From: an uncultured Pelagibacteraceae bacterium
Lineage (GTDB): Bacteria > Pseudomonadota > Alphaproteobacteria > Pelagibacterales > Pelagibacteraceae
Assembly: GCA_902564265.1 (NCBI GenBank)
Contig: CACFAI010000006.1
Coordinates: 1-52,352 of the forward strand
DNA: 52,352 bases
Direction of reading: 5' to 3'
Shown: positions 26,668 through 36,015 of the stretch, piece after piece
Layout of the letters: every line of letters starts with the position of its first letter
How positions within the stretch are numbered: position 1 is the first letter of the stretch
Notes under the pieces: model-generated
The model's database searches: none
What the model saw: only the letters and a program-made list of their open reading frames with translations
What the model was told of the DNA's origin: nothing
Position numbers and translations under genes: made by a program

Positions 26668-27939
26668 TTAAGAGGGTTTATTCATGGAGTTAAAAAACTC
26701 TGTATTGCTTTTGGTGTTTTTTAGCTTTGAATTTATAAATTCTATTGCATCCATTGATCCCATTGGAGCAATGATACGTCTTAAAACATTCATTTTTTGA
26801 AGGTCGTTTTTATCAAAAAGTAGTTCCTCTCTTCTCGTGCCTGATTTTGTAATATCAATTGCTGGAAATATCCTTTTTTCAGATATTTTTCTATCTAATA
26901 TAGTTTCACTATTACCTGTTCCTTTAAACTCCTCGAAAATAACCTCATCCATTCTACTTCCTGTATCTATTAAGGCGGTTGCAATAATTGTTAGAGATCC
27001 GCCTTCTTCAATGTTTCTTGCTGCTCCGAAAAATCTTTTTGGCCTTTGCAATGCGTTTGCATCTACACCACCAGTTAACACTTTTCCTGAACTAGGAACG
27101 ACAGCATTGTAAGCTCTACCAAGTCTGGTTATTGAGTCCAAAAGAATTACGACATCTTTTTTATGCTCAGTCATTCTCTTGGCTTTTTCTATAACCATCT
27201 CTGCTACCGCAACATGCCTTTGTGCGGGTTCATCAAACGTCGAACTAATTACTTCTCCTTTTACAGTCCTTTGCATATCAGTTACTTCTTCAGGTCTTTC
27301 ATCGATAAGTAAAACCATAAGATAACATTCTGGATGATTAGCTGTAATAGAGTTAGCTATGCTTTGTAATATCATTGTCTTTCCAGCCTTCGGAGGAGAT
27401 ATAATTAGAGATCTTTGACCTTTTCCAATTGGACTTACCAGATCAATTAATCTTGGGGTTAAGTTAGGTTTTTTCTCTACCGTTTTAGCCTCCACCTCCA
27501 TTACTATTTGTTTATTAGGATATAAAGGTGTTAAGTTATCGAAAGCAATCTTGTGTCTAGATTTTTCGGGATCTTCTAGATTTATCTTACTCACTTGAAG
27601 TAAAGCAAAATACCTTTCTCCTTCTTTAGGTGCTCTAACAGGACCTTCAACAGTATCTCCTGTCCTTAAACCAAATTTTCTGATTTGACTTGGGCTAACA
27701 TAAATATCGTCCGCTCCAGGCAAATAATTTGACTCTAGCGCTCTTAAAAAACCAAATCCATCTTGGAGAAGTTGAAGGACTCCCATTCCAGTAATCTCTT
27801 CGCCTTTTTCAGCAAGTTTTTTCAATATAGCAAATAAAATTTCTTGCTTTCTAAGTGTGCTAGCATTTTCTATACCTAGCTTCTCGGCTTGTTCAATTAA
27901 TTGTGCTGGGCTATTTTTTTTAAGTTCTTGGATTTTCAT
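26668..27939 (-). CDS. rho: Transcription termination factor Rho
   Basis: The product has 423 residues. The N-terminal RNA-binding domain begins [22 protein letters not shown] and has GFGFLR (RNP1-like). Walker A is [12 protein letters not shown], and [16 protein letters not shown] and [11 protein letters not shown] are family motifs. The hexameric helicase ends transcription at sites without hairpins, which matters here because few intrinsic terminators were seen. It follows hemJ in the standard alphaproteobacterial hemE-hemH-hemJ-rho order. Confidence 0.98.
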   Translation of the reverse strand: MKIQELKKNSPAQLIEQAEKLGIENASTLRKQEILFAILKKLAEKGEEITGMGVLQLLQDGFGFLRALESNYLPGADDIYVSPSQIRKFGLRTGDTVEGPVRAPKEGERYFALLQVSKINLEDPEKSRHKIAFDNLTPLYPNKQIVMEVEAKTVEKKPNLTPRLIDLVSPIGKGQRSLIISPPKAGKTMILQSIANSITANHPECYLMVLLIDERPEEVTDMQRTVKGEVISSTFDEPAQRHVAVAEMVIEKAKRMTEHKKDVVILLDSITRLGRAYNAVVPSSGKVLTGGVDANALQRPKRFFGAARNIEEGGSLTIIATALIDTGSRMDEVIFEEFKGTGNSETILDRKISEKRIFPAIDITKSGTRREELLFDKNDLQKMNVLRRIIAPMGSMDAIEFINSKLKNTKSNTEFFNSMNKPS

Positions 27940-27990
27940 GTAGGGGATTAAGTAATTTGATAAATTAATATAATATATATTTAAAATATT

Positions 27991-28431
27991 TCAACCTCCT
28001 AATGGCTTCAAAATTGCAAAAAATATGATCAAAATTAACAATAAAGTTGGAATTTCATTAATAATTCTAAAATATTTTGAGCTTGCTGTGTTTCTATCAT
28101 CTTTAAATGCTCTTAAACATGACCCGAGATAAAAATGGTAAGCCGTTAAAATTACTACCAAAAAGAATTTAACTTGCATCCAGAGTGCACTTAGTAATTC
28201 AGCACCAACAGAGTGTATTAAAACAAGACCAAATATCCACGATAGCAACATTGCTGGATACATTATGTAAAAATATAATTTTTTCTCCATAATTTTAAAA
28301 ACTTTACAAACCTCAACATTTGACGAATTTTCTGTGTGATAAACAAATATTCTTGGCAAATAAAGCAATCCAGCCATCCAAGAAATTACTGCAATTAAAT
28401 GGAGGGATTTAAATATTAGATAAAAATTCAT
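27991..28431 (-). CDS. hemJ: Protoporphyrinogen oxidase HemJ
   Basis: The product has 146 residues with four hydrophobic helices. Family motifs are LKSLHLIAVISWMAGLLYLPR-like residues near the N-terminus (KSLHLIAVISW, then GLLYLPRIFVYH) with the conserved His, and a C-terminal NEIPTLLLILIIFFAI. HemJ is the membrane protein that oxidises protoporphyrinogen IX in bacteria lacking HemG and HemY. It overlaps hemH by 4 bases, in line with a heme operon. Confidence 0.92.
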   Translation of the reverse strand: MNFYLIFKSLHLIAVISWMAGLLYLPRIFVYHTENSSNVEVCKVFKIMEKKLYFYIMYPAMLLSWIFGLVLIHSVGAELLSALWMQVKFFLVVILTAYHFYLGSCLRAFKDDRNTASSKYFRIINEIPTLLLILIIFFAILKPLGG

Positions 28432-29429
28432 TTTCTTATGCTCTTATTGATTAAATGCACTAATAATTTAATATGATCTTCATTATCATTTAAGCAAGGA
28501 ATTGTATCAAATTTTTCCCCGCCAGACTCTAAAAAGCTTTCTTTTCCTTGAATAGAAATTTCCTCAAGGGTTTCAACACAATCAGAGGAAAAACCAGGAG
28601 AAATTACTAAAATATTTTTTTTTCCCTCTTTGGGTAAATTTTCCAAAGTTTTATCCGTGTAAGGTTGAAGCCATTCTTGTGGGCCGAATCTTGATTGAAA
28701 AGTTGTTAAAATTGGAATGTCTTTATTGAACGTTTCTTTAATTAATCTGGAGGTTTTGTGACAATAACAGTGGTATGGGTCACCTTTATCAAAATATTTT
28801 TTTGGTATACCGTGGTAAGAGGCTAATATTAAATCAGGTTTCCAATTAATGCTATTAAGTTTGTGGTTTATTGAATTCACGATTGCTTGAATATATAGCG
28901 GTTCAGATTCATAGTGAGGTATAATTTGTAAACTGGGCTGCCATCTCATTTTCATTAGCGTCCTGTACACTTCATCACAAACTGTAGCTGTTGTTGCTGC
29001 TGCATACTGAGGATACAGAGGAAGTATAATAATATTTTCACATCCGCTATCTTGTAAATCTAACATTTTACTCTTTATGCTTGGATTTCCATATCGCATT
29101 GCATAATCAACGATTAAGTTTTCATTTGACATAATAGACTTAACCTTTTCGGTCTGTTTGATTGTGTAATATCGTAAAGGAGAAGTATTTTCTTTCTTCA
29201 TCCATATTTCTTTATAAGCTTTTGCTGTTTTAGAGGGTCTAAAAGTAAGAATAAATAAGTTTAAAATAATTTTCCATAAAAAGGGATTTACTTCAATAAC
29301 CCGTCTGTCTGATAAAAATTCATTTAAGTATTTTCTTATATCCCACCAGCCTGTAGAGTCTGGTGTTCCAAGATTAATTAATAAAACACCAGTTTTTCCA
29401 AAGTTTACTTGGGGATGATTATTGTCCAT
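28428..29429 (-). CDS. hemH: Ferrochelatase
   Basis: The product has 333 residues. GVLLINLGTPDS is at the N-terminus, and the active-site His lies in LASYHGIPKKYFDKGDPYHC. PGFSSDCVETLEEI carries the conserved Glu. It inserts Fe2+ into protoporphyrin IX, the final step of heme synthesis. The gene lies between hemE (11-base overlap) and hemJ. Confidence 0.97.
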   Translation of the reverse strand: MDNNHPQVNFGKTGVLLINLGTPDSTGWWDIRKYLNEFLSDRRVIEVNPFLWKIILNLFILTFRPSKTAKAYKEIWMKKENTSPLRYYTIKQTEKVKSIMSNENLIVDYAMRYGNPSIKSKMLDLQDSGCENIIILPLYPQYAAATTATVCDEVYRTLMKMRWQPSLQIIPHYESEPLYIQAIVNSINHKLNSINWKPDLILASYHGIPKKYFDKGDPYHCYCHKTSRLIKETFNKDIPILTTFQSRFGPQEWLQPYTDKTLENLPKEGKKNILVISPGFSSDCVETLEEISIQGKESFLESGGEKFDTIPCLNDNEDHIKLLVHLINKSIRK

Positions 29430-30426
29430 TAAAACTCCTAACTTCGTCTACTAAATATCTAACGATATCCGGGTTTGTTTCCGGTAAAACTCCATGTCCT
29501 AAGTTGAATATATATCTTTTTTTATCGAAAGTTTTTAAATATTTTGTCACTTCATTTCTCACAATTTCTTTATTTTGAAGTAAAATTTTTGGATCAAGAC
29601 CCCCTTGTACAGGAATATCAATAGTATCTCTAATAATTAAAGGATCAACATTATAATCAATGCTGATTATGTCGGGATTTACATTGTCTACAAATTTTTT
29701 GTAACTATTGATGTTTCTTGGAAAACAAATTGAGATTGTTTTTTTTTGTCTAATGAAATCAACTAAACTTTTGATTGGTTTATAAACGAAATAATCTAGG
29801 TCTTTTTCTGGAAGAAGTCCGGCCCAACTATCAAAAATCTGAATTATAGATGCACCACTTTTAATTTGAGCTTCAATATGTATTTTTAAGAATTCATCTA
29901 ACTTAATCAAAATATTGTTAATATATTTATCTTTTGGAAAAATATTAAAATTTCCCTCCTTTGGAGACTTTCTGTTAAGCATGTATAGTAAAAGGGTCCA
30001 TGGAGCCCCAACAAAACCTATAGTATCTTTATTACTTATAGATAATTTTTTCTTCGTTTCTTTAATTGTCTCATAGACAGGATTTAAGTTTTTAAGAAAG
30101 TCTCTTTTTTTAACATCGTTTAATATATTTAAATCAATCTTCTCCAAATCAGGTCCAAAATTTTTTTTAAACTTTACTTGTTGACCAAGTGCATATGGAA
30201 CTAACAGAATGTCAGAAAAAATTATAGCAGCATCAAAATCAAATCTATTAATTGGTTGTATTGTTATTTCAGATGATAATTTAGTATTTAAACATAGTTT
30301 AATAAAATCTTGATTTTTTTTTCTTATAGATCTGAATTCTGGCAAATATCTTCCCGCCTGTCTCATTAACCATATAGGTGTTTTAGAAGATTTATTATTT
30401 ATGCAATCTTGTATAAGGGTATTCAT
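29419..30426 (-). CDS. hemE: Uroporphyrinogen decarboxylase
   Basis: The product has 335 residues. TPIWLMRQAGRYLPEFR is the family's substrate-binding signature, followed by IIFSDILLVPYALG, GFVGAPWTLLLYM and FNLGHGVLPETNPD. It converts uroporphyrinogen III to coproporphyrinogen III. It is the gene that borders the chromosomal origin on one side in Caulobacter and many relatives. Confidence 0.97.
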   Translation of the reverse strand: MNTLIQDCINNKSSKTPIWLMRQAGRYLPEFRSIRKKNQDFIKLCLNTKLSSEITIQPINRFDFDAAIIFSDILLVPYALGQQVKFKKNFGPDLEKIDLNILNDVKKRDFLKNLNPVYETIKETKKKLSISNKDTIGFVGAPWTLLLYMLNRKSPKEGNFNIFPKDKYINNILIKLDEFLKIHIEAQIKSGASIIQIFDSWAGLLPEKDLDYFVYKPIKSLVDFIRQKKTISICFPRNINSYKKFVDNVNPDIISIDYNVDPLIIRDTIDIPVQGGLDPKILLQNKEIVRNEVTKYLKTFDKKRYIFNLGHGVLPETNPDIVRYLVDEVRSFNGQ

Positions 30427-30705
30427 ATAATTAAATATTATCTATATTGTTTGTAGTATGTATTGTTAATAACGGTAGTTATTGTTTTTTAACAAGTTTA
30501 TAACAGTTTTTTCACATAAGATTTATTAAATTTACCTTTGAATTCTTTGAGTTTTAATTAATTATCATTTTTTAATCTAAAAAGTATAATATTTATCAAC
30601 ATGGTTTAAAATGTATATAAATGAGCACTTATACATTAAAATCCTTGAATAGAGTTTTTGTTAATTTTATGAAGCGACTTATACATATAGATATACTTTT
30701 TATAC
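30427..30705. other. Probable chromosomal replication origin (oriC)
   Basis: This 279-base, very AT-rich gap between divergent hemE and ppsR is the longest non-coding stretch in the window and occupies the Cori position known from Caulobacter (hemE | ori | RP001/ppsR-maf-aroE-coaE-dnaQ). DnaA-box-like sites are TTTTTCACA at 30508-30516 (fits TTWTNCACA), TTATCAACA at 30593-30601 and TTATTAACA on the minus strand at 30464-30472. TTATACAT occurs three times, at 30629, 30679 and 30700. No open frame or tRNA is seen. Gene direction switches here, as expected for a bidirectional origin. Confidence 0.75.
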
Positions 30706-30707
30706 AT
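30629..30707 (+). repeat. Three TTATACAT repeats at the edge of oriC
   Basis: TTATACAT occurs at 30629-30636, 30679-30686 and 30700-30707, spaced 50 and 21 bases apart. The first two share the extended context AC before the repeat. The third overlaps the ppsR start codon. They may be initiator- or regulator-binding sites; the match to the DnaA box is one base off when read as TTATACATN. Confidence 0.6.
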
Positions 30708-31527
30708 GATTAATACATATGATATATACCTTATCTCTGACTCAACTGGAGAAACATTAGAAAGAATATTTCTTGCTATAAAAGCTCAATTTAAAAACTT
30801 TAAATATAAAACACACTTCTATTCTTTCACTCGCACAGAAAACCAAATTTCTAAAATTCTTGAAGTTTCGGAAAAAAATAGCAACGCTATAGTATTATAT
30901 ACAATAGTTGACAACAAATTAGCTAGACATTTATCAAATGAATGCAGTTCAAAAAATATACCGTGCTTTGGAATTCTAGGAGATTTAATAATTAGCTTTT
31001 CAAAACTCTTAGATCAAAAGGCGCTTAATGTTCCAAGTAGACAACATATCATGGATGATGAATATTATAAAAAAATTGAAGCCATACAATTTACAATGAA
31101 TCACGATGACGGCAATTCAGTAGAAGATATTGAAAAATCTGATATCATACTTTTAGGTGTAAGCAGAACGAGTAAAACGCCAACTTCGATTTATCTGGCA
31201 AATAAAGGAATGAAGATATCAAATATACCCTTGGTAAATGAAAAATCTGTTCCCGAAATACTAAAAAAAAATCCTCAAAAAAAATGTATAGTTGGTCTGA
31301 CGGCAGAACCTGACAGACTGGTAGATTTACGTAAAAATAGGATGCAGTCTATTAGAGATAACGAAAGCACAGAATATACAAATTTAGATATCGTTCAAAA
31401 AGAGATGGAAGATGCACGAAAACTCTTCCAGAAATATAAATGGCCAAGTATTGATGTAACAAGGAAGTCTGTAGAAGAAACAGCTGCTTCAATTCTTAAG
31501 ATACATGATATTTTTATTCAAAAATGA
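30706..31527 (+). CDS. ppsR: Bifunctional kinase-pyrophosphorylase (PPDK/PEPS regulatory protein, DUF299)
   Basis: The product has 273 residues. IYLISDSTGETLERIFLA is the N-terminal signature, and the P-loop region is ILLGVSRTSKTPTSIYLANKG. The family phosphorylates and dephosphorylates pyruvate phosphate dikinase or PEP synthase with ADP and phosphate. The homologous gene is the first gene right of the origin in Caulobacter. It heads a five-gene run with ATGA overlaps (ppsR-maf-aroE-coaE-dnaQ). Confidence 0.94.
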   Translation: MINTYDIYLISDSTGETLERIFLAIKAQFKNFKYKTHFYSFTRTENQISKILEVSEKNSNAIVLYTIVDNKLARHLSNECSSKNIPCFGILGDLIISFSKLLDQKALNVPSRQHIMDDEYYKKIEAIQFTMNHDDGNSVEDIEKSDIILLGVSRTSKTPTSIYLANKGMKISNIPLVNEKSVPEILKKNPQKKCIVGLTAEPDRLVDLRKNRMQSIRDNESTEYTNLDIVQKEMEDARKLFQKYKWPSIDVTRKSVEETAASILKIHDIFIQK

Positions 31528-32108
31528 AGTCAATAATTCTGGCATCAAAAAGCGAAGTAAGAAAAAAAATATTGGATGAAAACAATATAAAATGTACTGT
31601 TGAACCGTCTAATTTAGATGAAGATGAAGTGAAGAAATCTTTAATAAGTCAAGGAGCAACACCAGAACTTATATCTAAAAATTTAGCCGAATTAAAAGCA
31701 AACAAAGTGAGTCAAAAAAGACTAGGAGAAATAGTATTAGGAGCAGATAGTGTTATCGATTTAAATGGCCAACTTATCTCAAAACCAACAAATAGAACAG
31801 AAGCCATAAGTATTTTAACTTCACTAAACGGCAAATCTCATTTTCTTATCAGTTCAGTTTGTATATCTTTAGATGGAAAAATGATTTGGAATTATACTGA
31901 AAAAGCTGAGATGAAAATGAAAAACTTCACTAAAGAAGAGCTTCAAGAATATTTAACTAAAATTTCAGATAAAAACTTATATTCTTATAATGTTTATCAA
32001 ATAGAAGGAGAAGGAAAAAAATTATTCAGTGAAATTAGGGGAAACGTTGATACAATAATGGGTCTGCCGGTGAAAAATATTAAAAAATATTTGGAAAATA
32101 TTATATGA
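31524..32108 (+). CDS. maf: Maf-family nucleotide pyrophosphatase
   Basis: The product has 194 residues. IILASKSEVRKKILDEN at the N-terminus holds the SxxR motif of Maf, followed by IVLGADSVIDLNGQLISKP and YNVYQIEGEGKKLF. The enzyme hydrolyses non-canonical or modified nucleoside triphosphates. The Lys-free signature may place it in the YceF-type subgroup. It is translationally coupled on both sides by ATGA. Confidence 0.9.
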   Translation: MKSIILASKSEVRKKILDENNIKCTVEPSNLDEDEVKKSLISQGATPELISKNLAELKANKVSQKRLGEIVLGADSVIDLNGQLISKPTNRTEAISILTSLNGKSHFLISSVCISLDGKMIWNYTEKAEMKMKNFTKEELQEYLTKISDKNLYSYNVYQIEGEGKKLFSEIRGNVDTIMGLPVKNIKKYLENII

Positions 32109-32893
32109 AAAAATTTTGTGTCATAGGAAATCCAATTGATCACTCTTTATCTCCAAAACTTCACAACTTTTGGCTCAAAAAAAATAAGATTGAAGCAATT
32201 TATGAGAAAAAACTCCTTGAAGAAAGAGAAATCCCAAAACTAATTGAGAGCATTAGAAAATCAGAAATAAATGGCGTCAACGTTACAGTTCCATTTAAAA
32301 ATTCAGTAATTCCGTTTTTAGACAGCCTCAGTTCTGAAGCAAAAAAAACGAACTCTGTAAATACTATTTGTACAGAAGAAAATAAAATAATAGGCCATAA
32401 TACTGATATTGCTGGATTTGAGTTAGCTTTAAGATACATCAATTATGATGTTAAAGGAAAAAAGGCACTCATAATAGGGGCGGGTGGAGTAAGTCCTTCC
32501 ATTATCCTCGCATTAAAAAACATGGGATGCGAAAACATCTGTTTAATTAATAGAACATTTGAAAAAGCAGAAAAAATAAAAAAAACTTTTAATGACATTA
32601 CCGTCCAAAAATGGGGTGATATCCCTGAGTTTGACATAGCTATTAATGCGACGAGCGTTGGCTTGAATAAAGAAAATTTTGATTTGGATTTTAATAAGTT
32701 CGGAACTAATAAATTTTTTTATGATGTAATTTACAATCCAAGTGAAACAAATTTTCTTAAAGAAGCAAAGGTTAATGGTAATAAAACAGAAAATGGTAGA
32801 ATGATGTTTATATATCAAGCCCACCAATCTTTTGCTTTATGGAATAAGGTATTACCAAAGATCGATGAGGAAACAATAGAAATCTTAAAATGA
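32105..32893 (+). CDS. aroE: Shikimate dehydrogenase
   Basis: The product has 262 residues. VIGNPIDHSLSPKLHNFWL binds shikimate, GVNVTVPFKNSV contains the catalytic Lys, and IGHNTDIAGF the catalytic Asp. ALIIGAGGVSPSIILAL is the NADPH-binding loop. It reduces 3-dehydroshikimate in aromatic amino-acid synthesis. It sits third in the coupled run beside the origin. Confidence 0.96.
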   Translation: MKKFCVIGNPIDHSLSPKLHNFWLKKNKIEAIYEKKLLEEREIPKLIESIRKSEINGVNVTVPFKNSVIPFLDSLSSEAKKTNSVNTICTEENKIIGHNTDIAGFELALRYINYDVKGKKALIIGAGGVSPSIILALKNMGCENICLINRTFEKAEKIKKTFNDITVQKWGDIPEFDIAINATSVGLNKENFDLDFNKFGTNKFFYDVIYNPSETNFLKEAKVNGNKTENGRMMFIYQAHQSFALWNKVLPKIDEETIEILK

Positions 32894-33462
32894 GAAGAAT
32901 TGCGCTAGTTGGGGATATCGGTTCAGGAAAAACATTCATTTCAAATTTATTTAGATACCCTGTTTTCAATGCTGATTTAGTAGTTTCGAATCTTTACAAA
33001 AAAGATAAGTTTTTATTTAGAAAAATTAAGAAAAGATTTCCTGATAAAGTAATAAACTTCCCTTTGAAAAAAGAGGAACTCCTTAAAATAATTTTTCAAA
33101 ATAAGAAAAATTTGAATACTTTAGGCAAAATAATTCATCCAATTGTAAGAAAAAAAATGAAAAATTTCTTTAGAACAAATAAGAAGAAGAAATTTGTTGT
33201 CTTGGATGTACCTTTGTTTTTAGAAAATAGACTAAATACGAAAAAAGACATTATAATTTTTATTGAGGCAGATAAAAAAAAAATTAAACAAAAACTCAAC
33301 AAAAGAAAAAATATCAATCTTAAGTTGATAAATATTCTTAGAAACAATCAACTACCTGTAGGATTTAAGAAAAAAAAATCAACTTTTGTTATAAAAAATA
33401 ATTTTGTTAGAAACATGGCTAAGAAAAATGTAAAATTGATTATGAAAGAAATTAGTAAATGA
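32890..33462 (+). CDS. coaE: Dephospho-CoA kinase
   Basis: The product has 190 residues. The P-loop is ALVGDIGSGKTFISNLF, followed by FNADLVVSNLY and HPIVRKKM, then VVLDVPLFLENR. It catalyses the last step of CoA synthesis. The lid and C-terminal helices are extremely Lys-rich. It is coupled to aroE and dnaQ by ATGA. Confidence 0.92.
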   Translation: MRRIALVGDIGSGKTFISNLFRYPVFNADLVVSNLYKKDKFLFRKIKKRFPDKVINFPLKKEELLKIIFQNKKNLNTLGKIIHPIVRKKMKNFFRTNKKKKFVVLDVPLFLENRLNTKKDIIIFIEADKKKIKQKLNKRKNINLKLINILRNNQLPVGFKKKKSTFVIKNNFVRNMAKKNVKLIMKEISK

Positions 33463-34124
33463 AAGAAATTGTTTTAGATACAGAAACAACTGGTCTTTCA
33501 GTTGAAAACGGTCATAGAATAGTTGAAATAGGGTGCATTGAACTTGAAGATCAAATTTTAACTACTAATCGTTTTCATTGTTATTTGAATCCTCAAAGAA
33601 AAGTTTCAGAAGAAGCTTTTAAAGTACATGGATATTCAGACAAATTTTTATCTGATAAAAAAAAATTTTCGGAAATAGCAGATGATTTTATAAAATTTAT
33701 AAGTGACAAAAAGTTAATAATACACAATGCACAATTCGACTTATCCCATTTAAATAATGAATTAAAGTTAGTAGGAAAAAAACCAATATTAAAAGATCAG
33801 GTTATTGATACTCTGGACATTGCTAGGGAGAAATTTCCGGGTTCTCAAATCAGTCTGGATGCATTATGTAAAAGATTTAGGATTGATAACTCTAAAAGAA
33901 AACTACATACAGCATTAATTGATTGTGAATTATTATCAAGAGTTTATGTAAACTTAATCGATCAAAAAGAGCCTAAATTAAATTTTTCTGAAAAAAAAGA
34001 TGAGATATCAATCAACAAAAATTTTAACATTAGTTATTGCAAAGATGTAGTCAAACCAACCACCGGGGAACTCAAGGATCACCAAAATTTTCTTAAAAAA
34101 TCCCTCAAAAAAAATTATTTCTGA
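33459..34124 (+). CDS. dnaQ: DNA polymerase III epsilon subunit (proofreading exonuclease)
   Basis: The product has 221 residues. Exonuclease motifs are IVLDTETTGLS (Exo I), IIHNAQFDLSHLN (Exo II) and LHTALIDCELLSRVY (Exo III with the catalytic His and Asp). It is the 3'-5' proofreading subunit of the replicase. It ends the coupled run beside the origin and overlaps secB tail-to-tail by 10 bases. Confidence 0.96.
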   Translation: MKEIVLDTETTGLSVENGHRIVEIGCIELEDQILTTNRFHCYLNPQRKVSEEAFKVHGYSDKFLSDKKKFSEIADDFIKFISDKKLIIHNAQFDLSHLNNELKLVGKKPILKDQVIDTLDIAREKFPGSQISLDALCKRFRIDNSKRKLHTALIDCELLSRVYVNLIDQKEPKLNFSEKKDEISINKNFNISYCKDVVKPTTGELKDHQNFLKKSLKKNYF

Positions 34125-34543
34125 TTTTTTTCAAATAGTTCTTTAAAATTAATTTTCTTTTCTAGTTTGATTTCTGGATAACCTATTAATTTGACTATTC
34201 CAAAAAATTTTTCTTCTATTTCGGGATACATTTCTGTAGGTACTTCGCTTAAAAAAATCTTTTTTAATTCATCTTTATTAACGGCTGACTCTTCAACCCT
34301 AACAACTGTGGCATGTGTCATTTCAAAGATTGCTTGTTGAATATTTTCATTTTGATTACTAAAGGTCAACTTTATATTTACTTCAGCCATATTATTTTTT
34401 AACGGAAACGAATTTATGTCTATACCTAAAGAATATTTTGGAATATTTTCTTTGAGATATATATAGCTTTCCGTGTTTGTTATTTTCGAGGAAATATCTT
34501 TTATATAAGAAGTAAGAATTTTATAATTTTTTGTCATTTTCAT
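34115..34543 (-). CDS. secB: Export chaperone SecB
   Basis: The product is 142 residues from the ATG at 34543, which has AGGA about 6 bases upstream (GAGGATAAGGATA). An ATG two codons later is equally possible, and the longest frame reaches 34558. KNYKILTSYIKDIS-type N-terminus, then AEVNIKLTF and a middle segment ENIQQAIFEMTHATVVRVEE fit SecB. It keeps preproteins unfolded for SecA. The gene position next to dnaQ is shared with Caulobacter. It starts within the end of fxsA. Confidence 0.85.
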   Translation of the reverse strand: MKMTKNYKILTSYIKDISSKITNTESYIYLKENIPKYSLGIDINSFPLKNNMAEVNIKLTFSNQNENIQQAIFEMTHATVVRVEESAVNKDELKKIFLSEVPTEMYPEIEEKFFGIVKLIGYPEIKLEKKINFKELFEKNQK

Positions 34544-34946
34544 TATCCTTATCCTCAAATTCTCCTTCGATCAAATCATCTTTGATACTTACTTCTTTAT
34601 TTTCTTTTCTAGTGAAGAAATAAAAAATGATTTTTCTTGTTGGGGGAAATATTATTAAAAAACCCAATAAGTCTGTAGCAAACCCAGGTAGAATTAATAA
34701 AAAAGCTGCAAACGCTAATGCAGCACCAGACATCATCTCAAAAAAAGGCGTCTGATTTTTATAAAGTTGAGATACTCCAGATCTAAGGGTATTTAGACCT
34801 TCGTATCTTGCATAGAAAACACCAATTATAGCTGTAAAGAATATTAAGGAAATTGTGGTAAAAGCTCCTATTTGGCTCCCGATTTTAATAAATAAATAAA
34901 TTTCTAGAGTTGGGATCAAAATAATCAACAAAATCACTGTGTTCAT
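34521..34946 (-). CDS. fxsA: FxsA-family membrane protein
   Basis: The product has 141 residues. It has hydrophobic segments at about residues 3-20 (VILLIILIPTLEIYLFI), 25-45 (GAFTTISLIFFTAIIGVFYA) and 75-105. IPTLEIYLFIKIGSQIGA and the LPGFATDLLGFLIIFPPTR stretch are typical of FxsA. In E. coli it is named for suppression of phage T7 exclusion; its general function is not settled. The C-terminus is strongly acidic. It overlaps secB. Confidence 0.88.
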   Translation of the reverse strand: MNTVILLIILIPTLEIYLFIKIGSQIGAFTTISLIFFTAIIGVFYARYEGLNTLRSGVSQLYKNQTPFFEMMSGAALAFAAFLLILPGFATDLLGFLIIFPPTRKIIFYFFTRKENKEVSIKDDLIEGEFEDKDNENDKKL

Positions 34947-35004
34947 TTGTCATTAATCTAAATTGCTTGTTGAAATTAAGCAATAGAGTAAATATTATTT
35001 AAGT

Positions 35005-35592
35005 ATGAATTATAGTTTTGAATATTTAGATATTATTTTGCTAGCAATGATAGCTGGTTTTATTTTTCTGAGATTGAGAGGAATTTTAGGCAAAAAATCA
35101 GGTTATGAGGAAGATGTATCAAGCAGCTTTCCACATGAAATGCCAGAGATGAAGACTGCAGAAAAACCAAATTATAAGAATTTTGATGAAAGTGCGAAGA
35201 AAGACTTTATTGAAGGAGCAAAAGTAGCATATGAAACAATAATTACTAATTTTTCAAAAGGATCAATTAAAGAGATTAAAAATTTATTAGATAGAAAAGT
35301 TCTAAATCAATTTCAGGAAGCTATTTCTAATAGAGAAAAAAACGGAATAAAATCAGAGACAACTTTTATTGGAATAAATTCTGCAGAAATAAAAAATCAC
35401 GAACATAAAGGCAATGTACTTGAAGTAACGGTTGATTTTATAAGCGAAATTATATCATGTAATAGAGACAGAGACTCAAAAATCTTAACAGGCGATCCAG
35501 AAAAAGTTAAAAAAGTTTATGATACTTGGAGGTTCTCAAAGAACTTAAATTCAAACGATCCAAATTGGGTGCTGGTTGAGACCAATATTTAA
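35005..35592 (+). CDS. Tim44/TimA-like membrane-anchored protein
   Basis: The product has 195 residues. It has an N-terminal membrane helix (DIILLAMIAGFIFLRLRGILG) followed by a Tim44-like domain: FIEGAKVAYETIITNFSKGS, LLDRKVLNQFQEAIS and the C-terminal VYDTWRFSKNLNSNDPNWVLVET. Alphaproteobacterial relatives are inner-membrane proteins thought to be ancestral to mitochondrial Tim44. The usual alphaproteobacterial neighbour mltA is not present between this gene and Smr. Confidence 0.87.
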   Translation: MNYSFEYLDIILLAMIAGFIFLRLRGILGKKSGYEEDVSSSFPHEMPEMKTAEKPNYKNFDESAKKDFIEGAKVAYETIITNFSKGSIKEIKNLLDRKVLNQFQEAISNREKNGIKSETTFIGINSAEIKNHEHKGNVLEVTVDFISEIISCNRDRDSKILTGDPEKVKKVYDTWRFSKNLNSNDPNWVLVETNI

Positions 35593-35595
35593 TAA

Positions 35596-36015
35596 TTGAG
35601 CAAAAAACTATCAGATAAAGATCTTAAGGATTGGGATAAATTTGTAAAAAGTAAAGATAAGATAAATCCTAAAGATGAATTAAACAGACCTTTAACAAAC
35701 ACTAATAAATCTTCATTAGTCATAGATTTGCATGGTTACAGCTTAGATCAAGCAAACAAATTTGTTGAAAAAACTATAAATGAGTGTTTTGAAAAACAAA
35801 TTTCTAAAGTCAATATAATAACTGGTAAAGGAATGAGATCCAAATCTGCCGAAGATCCTTACAAATCGTCAGAATTAAGCATACTTAAATACTCTATACC
35901 TGAATTTATTAATTCTAATGTCGAACTTATGAAAAAGATAAAAGAAATTGAAAATAATGATGGAAAGAATTTAGGTTCTTTTAATATTTATTTAAAATCA
36001 AAGAATAAATTTTGA
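35596..36015 (+). CDS. Smr (MutS2-like) domain protein
   Basis: The product is 139 residues starting at a TTG 3 bases after the Tim44-like stop. The Smr domain has [21 protein letters not shown] and [11 protein letters not shown], followed by a C-terminal FNIYLKSK. Smr domains have endonuclease or RNA-cleavage activity in some proteins; the role here is unknown. It overlaps hslU tail-to-tail by 18 bases. Confidence 0.88.
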   Translation: MSKKLSDKDLKDWDKFVKSKDKINPKDELNRPLTNTNKSSLVIDLHGYSLDQANKFVEKTINECFEKQISKVNIITGKGMRSKSAEDPYKSSELSILKYSIPEFINSNVELMKKIKEIENNDGKNLGSFNIYLKSKNKF

